Assembly: GCA_012837685.1 (NCBI GenBank)
Contig: DUQS01000039.1
Span: 1 to 38,840 of the forward strand
Origin: Bacteroidales bacterium
GTDB lineage: Bacteria; Bacteroidota; Bacteroidia; Bacteroidales; Paludibacteraceae
Length of the DNA: 38,840 bases
Direction of reading: 5' to 3'
Under the pieces are notes generated by a model. It did no database searches, was not told the origin of the DNA, and saw nothing but the letters and a program-made list of their open reading frames with translations. Of this stretch, positions 9,387 through 18,594 are shown one piece after another; the first letter of the stretch is position 1; each line of letters begins with the position of its first letter. The position numbers and the translations under genes are program-made.

Positions 9387-9971
9387 ATGGTTGAAATAGG
9401 GGATACAATTGTAAGTTTCGACCTTTTTGAGCAACAATTTTGCTGCGATTTAGACATTTGCAAAGGACAATGTTGCGTGGAAGGCGATGCCGGAGCACCG
9501 CTCGAGATGGACGAAATTGCGAAACTCGAAGAGGTGTTACCTGTAATTTGGAACGATTTATCAGAAGCGGCTCGGAAGGTTGTTGATGCTCAGGGTGTTG
9601 CTTACTCCGATGCTGAAGGAGATTTGGTAACATCTATTGTCAATCGGCGCGAATGCGTTTTTTCATACATCGATTCTGCCGAAGGTGTTTGCAAATGCGC
9701 AATTGAAAAGGCTTACCACGAAGGCAAAACTTCATTCTACAAGCCAATTTCGTGTCATTTGTATCCTATTCGCCTTAAAAAATTCAAAGATTTTACAGCG
9801 GTTACTTATCATCGTTGGAGCGTGTGCAGTTGTGCCGAAACAAAAGGACATAAATTGCAACTGCCTGTTTATAAATTTCTTAAAACTCCGCTTATTCGCC
9901 GTTTTGGCGAAGCATGGTATAAGGAACTTGAAGAAGCTGCCAAAGCCTACGAAGCCGAGTTTAACAAATAA
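9387..9971 (+). CDS. Cysteine-rich DUF3109 family protein
   Basis: A 194-residue soluble protein that I recognise as the DUF3109 family, common in Bacteroidetes. It is rich in paired cysteines: FCCDLDICKGQCC (C19, C20, C25, C29, C30), RREC, GVCKC, ISCHLYP and VCSC. This pattern resembles the YkgJ-type metal-chelating CxxCxGCC arrangement, so binding of zinc, iron or an Fe-S cluster is likely but unproven. No signal peptide is present, so it acts in the cytoplasm. The manganese exporter gene mntP follows after 55 nt, which may hint at metal biology. Confidence 0.85.
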   Translation: MVEIGDTIVSFDLFEQQFCCDLDICKGQCCVEGDAGAPLEMDEIAKLEEVLPVIWNDLSEAARKVVDAQGVAYSDAEGDLVTSIVNRRECVFSYIDSAEGVCKCAIEKAYHEGKTSFYKPISCHLYPIRLKKFKDFTAVTYHRWSVCSCAETKGHKLQLPVYKFLKTPLIRRFGEAWYKELEEAAKAYEAEFNK

Positions 9972-10026
9972 TTGAAAATTAATTTGTGTTATTTACGTTC
10001 TAATTCAACATTTAGACTAAATAGTG

Positions 10027-10602
10027 ATGTCATTTTTTGAAATTTGCTTGATATCCATTGGTTTAGCTATGGATTGTTTTGCTGTTTCTATTGCAAGCAG
10101 CATCGGCTACGGTCGCTACAATTGGTCTAAAATAGTGCGTGTGGCGTTGTTTTTTGGACTATTTCAAGGGTTGATGCCGTTTATTGGTTGGCTAATTGGT
10201 ATTGGTTTTGCAGAGCAAATTGCAAAAATAGACCATTGGTTGGCATTTGCCATTTTAGGATTTATTGGTGGTAAAATGCTGGTAGAAAGCCTGAAAAAGA
10301 ATAAGAATGATGAAACAACGCCAAAAACTCTGTTCGGTTCACTTAAAATGCTTTTAATAATGTCCGTTGCAACCAGTATTGACGCTTTAGCCACAGGATT
10401 GATTTTTGTACCGATGGGCAATTTCATTTATACGGCGGTGGGTATCATTGCGTTAGGCAGTTTTTTGTTCACCATTTTAGGATGTGTTATTGGCATTACG
10501 TTCGGTAAACGGTTCAAATTGAATGTAGAATTTATTGGTGGCATCATTTTATGTGGCATCGGTCTGAAAATTTTAATAGAACATTTAATTAATGGTTGTT
10601 AA
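10027..10602 (+). CDS. mntP: Manganese efflux pump MntP
   Basis: A 191-residue, six-helix inner-membrane protein of the MntP family that exports Mn2+. The N-terminal helix carries GLAMDCFAVSIAS with D16, and the fourth helix carries TSIDALATG (D119). Both are intramembrane aspartates known to be needed for transport in the family. The ATG at 10027 is preferred to the adjacent GTG at 10024. Family members are often controlled by a Mn-sensing riboswitch or MntR. I see no yybP-like riboswitch in the 55-nt upstream gap. The last 11 bases overlap the next gene. Confidence 0.95.
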   Translation: MSFFEICLISIGLAMDCFAVSIASSIGYGRYNWSKIVRVALFFGLFQGLMPFIGWLIGIGFAEQIAKIDHWLAFAILGFIGGKMLVESLKKNKNDETTPKTLFGSLKMLLIMSVATSIDALATGLIFVPMGNFIYTAVGIIALGSFLFTILGCVIGITFGKRFKLNVEFIGGIILCGIGLKILIEHLINGC

Positions 10603-11476
10603 GCATTTAACATATAACGAAATTGACCGCACGCGTTGGGATGCGACTATAGCGACAAGTGCTAATAGTTTGCCGTACGCTTATTCGTGGTATTTAGATG
10701 CTGTTTCGCCGCAATGGGAAGCGCTTGCAAGCAACAATTATGAGTTTGTGATGCCGTTACCTGTTAAACGCAAATTTGGCGTGAAATATGTAATTCAGCC
10801 GCGTTGGGTACAGCAGTTGGGTGTTTTTTCGGCGCAACCAATAACGAAAGAAATAGTAAAATCGTTTTTAGCTAAAATTCCTTATTTAAGTTACGATTTC
10901 AACATTAATTATGCTAATAATTTCGGCGAACCGAAACCTAATTCGTTGATTGATTTATCGGTAGATTATGCCACGTTAAAATTGGCTTTTTCCGATAATA
11001 CCAAACGCAATATAACCAAAGCTAAAAAACACAAATTACTTATACAACCAATTGAAATAGAAGAATTTATAAAAATTTGGTCACATGAAAATGGTGATAT
11101 GCCGTATGAATTGCATACCAAATTACCTCTTTTGTGCCATGCAGCTAAAACAAATAACGTTGGAGGGTTTTACGGTGTGTTTTCGGCTAAAACCCAATTG
11201 ATTGCAGCACTTTTTACAATTGAAACAGAGGATAGAATTATCTATCTTGCGCCCGTTTCCAATGCCGAAGGCAAACAAAAATCGGCTATGTTTCTATTGA
11301 TTGATTTTTTGTTGCAAAAATATGCTGAAAGTGGCAAAATTTTCGATTGCGAAGGGTCGCAAATTCCCGGAGTAGCCCGATTTTATGCCGGTTTTGGTGC
11401 GCAACTTCAAACCTATTTCAGAGTTAGTCGCTGTCGTCCTCAATGGTTGGTAAAATTGCTAAACCCTTCTTTCTGA
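10592..11476 (+). CDS. FemAB-like GNAT-fold protein
   Basis: A 294-residue protein starting MVVKHLTYNEIDRTRWD. It has the FemAB/GNAT layout: an N-terminal half with PYAYSWYLDAV and a basic strand (NTKRNITKAKKH), then a C-terminal half ending FDCEGSQIPGVARFYAGFGA, shown as FDCEGSQIPG then VARFYAGFGA. That block corresponds to the G-x-F-y-x-x-F-G region of the superfamily. The substrate is unknown. It overlaps mntP by 11 nt, suggesting translational coupling, and overlaps the convergent glycosyltransferase gene by 37 bp at its 3' end. It is distantly like the FemAB protein at 501-1454, judged by eye. Confidence 0.68.
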   Translation: MVVKHLTYNEIDRTRWDATIATSANSLPYAYSWYLDAVSPQWEALASNNYEFVMPLPVKRKFGVKYVIQPRWVQQLGVFSAQPITKEIVKSFLAKIPYLSYDFNINYANNFGEPKPNSLIDLSVDYATLKLAFSDNTKRNITKAKKHKLLIQPIEIEEFIKIWSHENGDMPYELHTKLPLLCHAAKTNNVGGFYGVFSAKTQLIAALFTIETEDRIIYLAPVSNAEGKQKSAMFLLIDFLLQKYAESGKIFDCEGSQIPGVARFYAGFGAQLQTYFRVSRCRPQWLVKLLNPSF

Positions 11477-12504
11477 AGCATCAATTTAGTTTTAGCTCTG
11501 ACTTCTTCTTGCGAACAATTTAGTAAAACATGGTCGAAGCACGTTTGTCCCATTTCTACCAGCAAATTGGGATTTTCTTTTTTTATGGCAGCAACTTGTT
11601 TTATAGTAGTACAAAGCGTTTCGATGTGCGACTCTTTATTGTCGTAAGTGTATAAAAAACAGGTGTCAGATGGTAATTCATCGACTGTTGCAATATGCGG
11701 ACAAATAACTGTTTTTTTCATGGAAAAAGCAAGAAGAGCCGATGAAGAATTGAGACAACTGAAAGTATCAAAAGGTAAAACGCATACATCGAAACGCTCA
11801 AACAGGTGATATAACTCTTCGTTTTCGATAAATTGAAACAAAAAATGCGTGTTTTCATTGCGTGATGCGTTAATTAACTTTGCCTGCATTTCGCTTTCGC
11901 ATTGACCAATAATCCATGTTTCCACATCGGTATCTTGTAGTCTATTCATTGCTTCAATGAGTATTTCAATGCCTTTGTATGCTTCAATTTTTCCAAAAGC
12001 GACTATTTTTAAGCCACCTTTTACTTTGGGTGTCGGTTTGTTATCTTTTACCAATGTTGTAAAATTCGGATGTGGAATAACACTGATTTTATTTCTGTTT
12101 TTTAATAATTCTTTTTGAATAGAAGGCTCCAAATAATCGATTGCATTTTCTGTTAAGATGGCAATTTTCGTACAATAACGAATCATAAAACGAACCAGTT
12201 TATTCGATAGGCGATAGTTCGGAGTTTGATGGTATTTTTTATGCGGGCGAATGTTGTGAATATAAACAACTGTTGTTTTTTTTAATAAAAACAGACAAAA
12301 TAGAAAGCCTATTTTTTTTATAAAGGAAAGATATTGATTGTTATAAATGTTTTCGTACCAATTGAAGACATATAAATCGATAGTGCGAAACTCAGACAAT
12401 TTATTAGTAATAGTAATGCCACAGTCTGAAAAAGCATTACTTTGACTGATTATAAAATCATTATTGGTATCGTTTGGTGGATAGATGTAAACTTTTTTGT
12501 ACAT
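11440..12504 (-). CDS. GT4-type glycosyltransferase
   Basis: A 354-residue GT-B fold glycosyltransferase. The C-terminal half has KIVAFGKIEAYKGIEILIEAM (as KIVAFGKIEAYKG), an E-x7-E-like stretch and the SSSALLAFSMKKTVICP segment of family 4 donor sites. The N-terminal half has VVYIHNIRPHKKYH, typical of acceptor-side loops. A short hydrophobic stretch (FLFCLFLLKK) may touch the membrane. It begins one base after the flippase stop codon, so the two are almost certainly cotranscribed and likely act on the same glycan. The sugar donor cannot be told from sequence. Confidence 0.85.
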   Translation of the reverse strand: MYKKVYIYPPNDTNNDFIISQSNAFSDCGITITNKLSEFRTIDLYVFNWYENIYNNQYLSFIKKIGFLFCLFLLKKTTVVYIHNIRPHKKYHQTPNYRLSNKLVRFMIRYCTKIAILTENAIDYLEPSIQKELLKNRNKISVIPHPNFTTLVKDNKPTPKVKGGLKIVAFGKIEAYKGIEILIEAMNRLQDTDVETWIIGQCESEMQAKLINASRNENTHFLFQFIENEELYHLFERFDVCVLPFDTFSCLNSSSALLAFSMKKTVICPHIATVDELPSDTCFLYTYDNKESHIETLCTTIKQVAAIKKENPNLLVEMGQTCFDHVLLNCSQEEVRAKTKLMLQKEGFSNFTNH

Positions 12505-12505
12505 G

Positions 12506-13789
12506 TCAAAGCGTTTTTTCGTAACGGGTTATTAGGGTTTTATACCATGGTATTTGTATGATGTAACCGATGGTGCTGGCGATGCAATAGCCAATGATAG
12601 CGATTTTTATGCTACCGTAGAAAATACCGAGTCCAAGTCCGGCTAACCGCATGGCGATAACAATAATTTCAAAAGTCAACCACCAACTTTGTTTCATAAA
12701 AATGTCGGTAAGCGAGCCTAACGGCACGATGACGGCAGATAGAAGTAACCAAGGCAACATAAATTGTATGTATTCGCCGGTAATGCGCCACTCACTACCC
12801 AGTAACCAATCGGTGAGCGATGGCAAAATAAAATAGAGTAGTGTAAATGCGGGAACGATTATCAACAGTGTGTTTTTTAGAAATTTACTAAAAAAAGGTT
12901 TAATGCTTATGTGCTGATTTACTTTGTCGGTGGTATGTTGAAAGAAAACTTGATACAACGACCCCGAAATCATATTTATTGGTCTGAAAGCCAATGTAAT
13001 AGCCATTCCGAAAAATCCGATTTCAGTTAATCCGAAAAATGGAGTGAGCAACAGAATGGGCAAATTGCAACTTAAATGATTAATGAGAACACGTGGCAAT
13101 GAATATTTTGGGAAATTGGCATATTTTTTAGATGCTTTTTTACAACTGCTTAAATCGATTGAAACCAATTTTTTAACCTGTTTCCAACCGGAAGAAACAC
13201 TGAAAATCAATGCTGTAATAGGCGCAATAATGCTGGAAACAATTAGTCCACCATTAAGAAATCGACCCAATCCGAATCCAATTTTTGCACCACTACCGAT
13301 TATGCTTTGCGATAGTTGATAACAACTAATATTGTTAAAATTTTTATGCCGTGTGTACCATTGATTTAGCAAAGTCCAAAGTGCAATAAAGAAAACATAA
13401 AAAGGCAATAGGAAATACCAATTGGCTAAATCAGGAGCTTTAAATGCGACAGCAATTGATGTGCTAAATGGAATGGTTAGTGCGCATAGTAGTGTAACGC
13501 AGCAAGCTATCAAAAATCCAACATGAAAACAGGCTACAGCCGTTTTTTCTTCTTTGGGCAAAACAATAGCATATTGGTATTCAGACGTAGCAACAAGTGC
13601 GACAATACTGCCAATGCTTATAAATAAATTGAAAAGTCCGAAGTCGGCAGGTAGATAAAGGCGCGTTAAAATTGGATAAACGAGTAATCCTATAGCTTGT
13701 GCTATGACATTTGCCGACAATAATTTAGCCGAATTTTTTGCCAAGTCAGATTGTAGAATCCGTTTGATATTACTGCCAATTTTTTTCAT
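12506..13789 (-). CDS. Wzx-type polysaccharide flippase (oligosaccharide repeat-unit exporter)
   Basis: A 427-residue integral membrane protein with about 12 helices and the MOP-superfamily polysaccharide-exporter opening LLSANVIAQAIGLLVYPILTRLY, seen as ANVIAQAIGLLVYPILTRLY. Such proteins flip undecaprenyl-linked glycan units across the inner membrane. Its ATG overlaps the prmA stop codon (ATGA) and it is followed after one base by a glycosyltransferase, so it is the fourth gene of a compact operon. No polymerase (Wzy) or chain-length regulator (Wzz) is adjacent, so its cargo could be a short glycan made by genes elsewhere. Confidence 0.9.
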   Translation of the reverse strand: MKKIGSNIKRILQSDLAKNSAKLLSANVIAQAIGLLVYPILTRLYLPADFGLFNLFISIGSIVALVATSEYQYAIVLPKEEKTAVACFHVGFLIACCVTLLCALTIPFSTSIAVAFKAPDLANWYFLLPFYVFFIALWTLLNQWYTRHKNFNNISCYQLSQSIIGSGAKIGFGLGRFLNGGLIVSSIIAPITALIFSVSSGWKQVKKLVSIDLSSCKKASKKYANFPKYSLPRVLINHLSCNLPILLLTPFFGLTEIGFFGMAITLAFRPINMISGSLYQVFFQHTTDKVNQHISIKPFFSKFLKNTLLIIVPAFTLLYFILPSLTDWLLGSEWRITGEYIQFMLPWLLLSAVIVPLGSLTDIFMKQSWWLTFEIIVIAMRLAGLGLGIFYGSIKIAIIGYCIASTIGYIIQIPWYKTLITRYEKTL

Positions 13790-14625
13790 TTTTCAAAAAC
13801 ACACATTGTCCAATCTTCTTCAGATGCCTGTGCGATGAAACGCATACCAAGCAATTCCGCTTTTTGACGTAAAACAGCCACATCAGTAGCATAAAAGCCA
13901 CTAATAATTAACGTACCATTTGAAGTAAGTGCCGCAGCATAATAAGGTAGATGCTCCAATAAAATATTACGGTTGATGTTGGCTAAAATTAAATCGAACT
14001 GTTTTGAACCGATATTTTCGACGCTGCCCAATATCACTTCCATATTTTTAATATAGTTGGCGGCTGCATTTTCAATGGCATTACGTTGCGACCAAGGGTC
14101 AATGTCAATAGCCGTAACATGTTTTGCGCCTAATTTTGCCGCTAAAACACCCAAAACTCCGGTGCCGCAACCCATATCTAACACCGACTTACCATTTAGC
14201 GAAGAAAAAGAGAATAACTGTTTTATTATCAAACGAGTAGTTTGATGATAGCCGCTCCCAAATGATTGTTTTGGATTTATAATTATATCGTATTCGTACT
14301 TGTTAGAGGCAGGTTTTTCGGTGCTGTGTATCACGCAACGACCGCCTATATCTATCGGCTCAAACGAATTTTGTTCCCATACTTCGTTCCAATTTTGGTC
14401 GGCAATTTCTGTAATGCGATAGCTGTATTTTAGAACGATAGGAAGCTCGTCAATGGCAGATGTCATGCGCTTTTCATCAAATAACGATGCAGGACAATAG
14501 CCGATAATGCCTTGAGTGGTTTCTTCAAAACTATCGAAGCCAATTTCACCTAAACAGTTAGCCAAAAGGTCTGCAGCAAAATCTTGGTCGTTGGTAATAC
14601 GAAAAGTAACCTGCTTATAATCCAC
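13786..14625 (-). CDS. prmA: Ribosomal protein L11 methyltransferase
   Basis: A 279-residue SAM-dependent methyltransferase that methylates ribosomal protein L11. The C-terminal half holds motif I (VLDMGCGTGVLGVLAAKLGA), motif II (VTAIDIDPWSQRNAIENA) and the catalytic-type LANINRNILL. The upstream QSFGSGYHQTTRL block is typical of PrmA. The start is GTG at 14625, overlapping the TAG stop of the ligase gene by one base (TAGTG). It has a 4-nt overlap with the flippase, so it is translationally embedded in the operon. Confidence 0.95.
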   Translation of the reverse strand: MDYKQVTFRITNDQDFAADLLANCLGEIGFDSFEETTQGIIGYCPASLFDEKRMTSAIDELPIVLKYSYRITEIADQNWNEVWEQNSFEPIDIGGRCVIHSTEKPASNKYEYDIIINPKQSFGSGYHQTTRLIIKQLFSFSSLNGKSVLDMGCGTGVLGVLAAKLGAKHVTAIDIDPWSQRNAIENAAANYIKNMEVILGSVENIGSKQFDLILANINRNILLEHLPYYAAALTSNGTLIISGFYATDVAVLRQKAELLGMRFIAQASEEDWTMCVFEK

Positions 14626-16277
14626 TAAATTATTTCTATATTATTCTTTTTCAGCATTTCAACACCCCAATCTTTCAATCTGAATTTTTGAACTTTTCCG
14701 CTTCCAGTAAGCAAAAATTCTTTAACAAAGAAAATGTATTTCGGTATTTTGTGTCGTGCTATTTTTCCTCTGCAAAAATCTTTTACATCATCTTCCGATA
14801 AGGTTTGTCCATCTTTTAAAATAATGAATGCGCCTACAGATTCGCCGTATTTGGGTGAAGGGATACCAACCACCTGAACATCTTGTATTTGAGGCATCTT
14901 ATAAAGAAATTCCTCTATTTCGCGCGGAGAAATATTTTCTCCACCTCTGATTATCATATCTTTAATACGCCCTGTAACCCGATAATACCCTTCAGAATCT
15001 CTTATGCCTAAGTCACCGGTATGCATCCAGCCGTCGCTATCTATCGCCTCGACAGTCGCTTCAGGATTTTTATAGTAACCTTTCATCAGCAAGTAACCTC
15101 TGCAACAGATTTCGCCTTCTACTTCATCGGGACAAATTTCGCCTGTTTCAGGATTCATAATTACCACTTCGGTAAACGGATAGGGTTTGCCTACTGTAGT
15201 GCAACGTTTTTCGAAACTATCTTCAATTGTCGAATGTGTAATACCGGGCGAAGTTTCCGTCATTCCATAAACGCTTGTGATATAGGTAATATGCATATCT
15301 TCGGTTACACGCCTCATCAATTCGGTCGGGCAAAGCGAACCCGCCATAAGCCCCGTTCTCAATGATGTTAAATCGAACATGTCGAACATCGGATGATTGA
15401 GTTCTGCAATAAACATTGTAGGAACGCCATACAACGATGTACAACGCTCTTTGTGTATGGATGCCAATACCACTAACGGATTAAATTTTTCGACAACCAC
15501 CATTGTACAACCGTGTGTTAAACAGTTCATAGTGGCTAATACCACGCCAAAACAATGGAATAGGGGAACGCAACAACACAATTTATCATCGGCAGTAAAT
15601 CCCATGCCTTCGCCCGTGAAAAAGCCGTTGTTCACAATGTTATGGTGCGTTAACATTACACCTTTGGGGAAACCTGTCGTTCCCGAAGTGTATTGCATGT
15701 TTACCACATCGTAGCAATCAAAATTCTTACGATTAGCGGCAAGAGCGGCATCATCAATATTATTGCCAAGAAGTAGTAATTCGGCTGTAGAATACATCCC
15801 GCGATATTTTTCTTGACCAATAAACACAACATTTTTCAAATACGGAAATCGTTTACTGTTGATATAACCGCGTTGTTGTGTTTTCAATTCCGGCACCAAA
15901 TTATAAGTCATGTCAACGTAGCTGCCGTCGAATACGCCTTCCGTTATACAAAGTGTATGTATATCAGCATTATCAATAACGTATTCCAATTCGCTTTCCT
16001 TATAATTAGTATTGACGGTAACCATTACCGCACCAATTTTTGCCGTAGCAAAGATAAATGTAAACCAATCAGGAACATTAGTTGCCCATATACCTACATG
16101 CGTGCCTTTTTTCACGCCTATAGCCATAAGACCTTTAGCCATGTTATTGACACGTTCGTTGAATTGTTTATAGGTAAAACGAAGGTCACGGTCGGAATAG
16201 ACAATAAACTCTTTTTCGGGAGTTAAAGTTGCCCACTGTTCAATATAATCGCCAAGTGTTTTTTCTGATAATGTCAT
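14625..16277 (-). CDS. AMP-binding acyl-CoA ligase (fatty acid-CoA synthetase type)
   Basis: A 550-residue adenylate-forming enzyme. Motifs include the P-loop [12 protein letters not shown] (near residue 195), YGMTETSPG, the hinge-containing block GWMHTGDLG and [14 protein letters not shown], and the C-terminal lysine loop GSGKVQKF. This fits conversion of a carboxylic acid, probably a fatty acid, to its CoA thioester with ATP. There are no predicted membrane helices. It is 9 nt downstream of an XRE-cupin regulator, a pairing I recall from other Bacteroidales genomes and which suggests the regulator senses or controls this pathway. Substrate chain length is not deducible. Confidence 0.92.
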   Translation of the reverse strand: MTLSEKTLGDYIEQWATLTPEKEFIVYSDRDLRFTYKQFNERVNNMAKGLMAIGVKKGTHVGIWATNVPDWFTFIFATAKIGAVMVTVNTNYKESELEYVIDNADIHTLCITEGVFDGSYVDMTYNLVPELKTQQRGYINSKRFPYLKNVVFIGQEKYRGMYSTAELLLLGNNIDDAALAANRKNFDCYDVVNMQYTSGTTGFPKGVMLTHHNIVNNGFFTGEGMGFTADDKLCCCVPLFHCFGVVLATMNCLTHGCTMVVVEKFNPLVVLASIHKERCTSLYGVPTMFIAELNHPMFDMFDLTSLRTGLMAGSLCPTELMRRVTEDMHITYITSVYGMTETSPGITHSTIEDSFEKRCTTVGKPYPFTEVVIMNPETGEICPDEVEGEICCRGYLLMKGYYKNPEATVEAIDSDGWMHTGDLGIRDSEGYYRVTGRIKDMIIRGGENISPREIEEFLYKMPQIQDVQVVGIPSPKYGESVGAFIILKDGQTLSEDDVKDFCRGKIARHKIPKYIFFVKEFLLTGSGKVQKFRLKDWGVEMLKKNNIEII

Positions 16278-16286
16278 ACAAATGAA

Positions 16287-16859
16287 TTAAATAGGGGTAT
16301 ATACAACTGCTAATATCTTAGCTACTTGATTGTTATCGGCTAATACCAAGTGATTAACAATGGAATCGTAATAAATGGAATCGCCTTGTTGCAAACGGTA
16401 TTCCTCATTGCCGTGTTTGATTAACAAGGTTCCTTCCAATACGTAAATAAATTCTTCGCCTTCGTGCGAAGAGAGTTTTTTATTTTCTTCCGAAGTCGGC
16501 TCTATATCAATAAGAAACGGTTCCATGTGACGACCGGCTTTTTGTTCAGCCAAAGAGAAAAAATCAAGATGTCCGTCTTTTTGTTCCGCCTTTCCGGCAA
16601 AACGAATAGCTTCCGAACGCTCTCCGACGCGACTAACCACAGGACCAAGTTCCGTGTAATCGTCCAAAAAAGTGCCCAAACGTACTCCCAATGCACGTGC
16701 AATCTTTATCAAAGGTGCCAGCGATGGTATGTTTTCGTTTGCTTCGATAATTTTTATCTGTTTAACATCTAAACCACTGCGTTCCGCCAAAGCTTCAACG
16801 GATAAATTGCAGCTTTCTCTTAAACTGATGATTTTTTCTCCAATTTTTTTATTCGACAT
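16287..16859 (-). CDS. XRE-family regulator with C-terminal cupin domain
   Basis: A 190-residue two-domain transcription factor. Residues 5-65 form an XRE helix-turn-helix (KIISLRESCNLSVEALAER, then LDVKQIKIIEAN). Residues about 115-188 form a cupin barrel (HEGEEFIYVLEGTL, LQQGDSIYYDS, NHLVLADN), which in related regulators binds a small ligand or metal. It heads a five-gene operon with acyl-CoA ligase, prmA, flippase and glycosyltransferase, with a consensus promoter just upstream. It probably controls this operon, possibly in response to an acid or acyl-CoA, but that is inferred from neighbours. Confidence 0.92.
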   Translation of the reverse strand: MSNKKIGEKIISLRESCNLSVEALAERSGLDVKQIKIIEANENIPSLAPLIKIARALGVRLGTFLDDYTELGPVVSRVGERSEAIRFAGKAEQKDGHLDFFSLAEQKAGRHMEPFLIDIEPTSEENKKLSSHEGEEFIYVLEGTLLIKHGNEEYRLQQGDSIYYDSIVNHLVLADNNQVAKILAVVYTPI

Positions 16860-16894
16860 AATAAGATTATTTTATAGTATTTGTAAAATTTGTG

Positions 16895-16926
16895 CGAAGA
16901 TACCACTTTTTTTTGATAGCGGCAAA
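16895..16926 (-). promoter_or_regulatory. Promoter of the XRE-cupin operon
   Basis: On the minus strand TTTG (16923-16926), 20 bp and TATCTTCG (16895-16902) give the Bacteroidetes promoter pattern with a C in place of the third T of the -7 box. The leader to the ATG at 16859 is about 30 nt. Confidence 0.7.
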
Positions 16927-17000
16927 AATTGTTTTAAATTGTAAGTCAAATTGGGTTATTTCTTTTAAAATAAAAGATGAGTGTCCTATTTTTAATGAAA

Positions 17001-18521
17001 TTAGCCATTAATAGTTATCAAAGCATATTTTAGGCGTTTTACTACTTCGTCTTTACCTAAAATTTTGGTTATCAAGAACATTTGAGGACCTTTCATCTCA
17101 CCAACCAACGTGAGTCTGAACGGATTCATCACACTGCCCAAGCCGTAACCTTTAGTTTCGCACCATGTTTTGACTTCTTCTTCGGTTTTTTCGGCATCGT
17201 CGAAACTATCCATAGTTTCAAGTTTACTCAATAAATCGGAAAGTAGGGTAGAAGTGTCAGTTTTCCAACGCTTTTGCACATCTTTTTCGTTAAAAGTAGT
17301 CGGTGCTACAAAGAAAAAGGCGCACAAATCCCACAAATCGTTGGTAAACGTGGCACGTTCTTTCATTGCAGCCACAGCCATTTCCACTTTTTCGGAATTA
17401 GCTATAATATTCAATTCATCAAGTTTTGCTTGTACAATTTTTGCCAATTCGGCATCCGATTTCTTTTGTAAATATAAGTGATTAAAATATTTACCTTTTT
17501 CGTAGTCGAATTTAGCACCGCTTTTGCTGCATTTTTCAATGTTAAATAATTCCACAAGCTCATCTAACGACATAACTTCCTGATTGTTACCCGGATTCCA
17601 ACCTAATAAAGCCAAAAAGTTAATGACAGCCTCAGGCAAATAACCGCTTTCGCGATATCCTGAAGAAATATCGCCTGTTTTAGGGTCGCGCCATTCGAGC
17701 GGAAACACAGGAAAGCCGAGACGGTCGCCATCACGTTTACTCAATTTGCCGTTTCCGTCAGGTTTGAGCAATAGCGATAAGTGTGCAAATTGCGGCATGG
17801 TATCTTCCCACCCAAAAGCACGATATAGCAATACATGCAATGGAGCAGAAGGCAGCCATTCTTCGCCACGAATTACGTGTGAAATCTTCATCAAATTATC
17901 GTCCACTATATTTGCCAAATGGTAAGTGGGCAATTCATCTGCCGATTTATAAAGTACTTTATCGTCCAAAATAGACGAATTGACGTTTACATCGCCACGA
18001 ATAAGGTCGTGGACGGTTATTTCTTCATTCGGCTCAATTTTTATGCGCACTACATATTGTTCGCCTGCCGCAATGCGATTTTCCACCTCTTCTTTACTCA
18101 ACGTAAGCGAATTGGTCATTTGCAAACGAGTAGATGCATCGTATTGAAAATTAGGTATTTCCGCACGTTTGGCATCCAATTGTTCGGGTGTGTCAAAAGC
18201 AATGTAGGCTTTTCCGTTGTCCAACAACTGTTTAACGTAGTTTTTGTAAATATCTTTACGTTCGCTCTGACGATACGGTCCGTAATTGCCACCAAACGAA
18301 ACGCCTTCGTTAAACGGAATACCGAGCCATTGAAATGTTTCTAAAATATATTCTTCAGCACCCGGCACAAAACGCTGACTGTCAGTATCCTCAATACGAA
18401 AAATAAACTCACCGCCATGCTGTTTGGCAAACAAATAGTTGTACAGGGCAGTTCTCACCCCTCCAATATGCAACGCACCCGTAGGCGATGGCGCAAAACG
18501 AACACGAACTTTTCTTTCCAT
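17001..18521 (-). CDS. gltX: Glutamyl-tRNA synthetase
   Basis: A 506-residue class I aminoacyl-tRNA synthetase that charges tRNA-Glu. It has the HIGH-type signature [14 protein letters not shown] (H18-G21) and the KMSKS-type loop KLSKRDG near residue 260. Length and the single continuous Rossmann plus helical anticodon domain are normal. The ATG at 18521 gives the conserved [15 protein letters not shown] start. The upstream exported coiled-coil gene ends 73 nt away without a visible terminator, so gltX may be the last gene of a transcript starting at aspS. Confidence 0.98.
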   Translation of the reverse strand: MERKVRVRFAPSPTGALHIGGVRTALYNYLFAKQHGGEFIFRIEDTDSQRFVPGAEEYILETFQWLGIPFNEGVSFGGNYGPYRQSERKDIYKNYVKQLLDNGKAYIAFDTPEQLDAKRAEIPNFQYDASTRLQMTNSLTLSKEEVENRIAAGEQYVVRIKIEPNEEITVHDLIRGDVNVNSSILDDKVLYKSADELPTYHLANIVDDNLMKISHVIRGEEWLPSAPLHVLLYRAFGWEDTMPQFAHLSLLLKPDGNGKLSKRDGDRLGFPVFPLEWRDPKTGDISSGYRESGYLPEAVINFLALLGWNPGNNQEVMSLDELVELFNIEKCSKSGAKFDYEKGKYFNHLYLQKKSDAELAKIVQAKLDELNIIANSEKVEMAVAAMKERATFTNDLWDLCAFFFVAPTTFNEKDVQKRWKTDTSTLLSDLLSKLETMDSFDDAEKTEEEVKTWCETKGYGLGSVMNPFRLTLVGEMKGPQMFLITKILGKDEVVKRLKYALITING

Positions 18522-18594
18522 TCAATAATATTGTGTTTAATATCTTATATCTAAATTATGTGCGATGTATATGTAGGTCAAAATATGATATAAT

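Noticed and set aside
9972-10026. Manganese riboswitch before mntP
   Set aside because: The 55-nt gap is too short and lacks the paired helices of the yybP-ykoY type.
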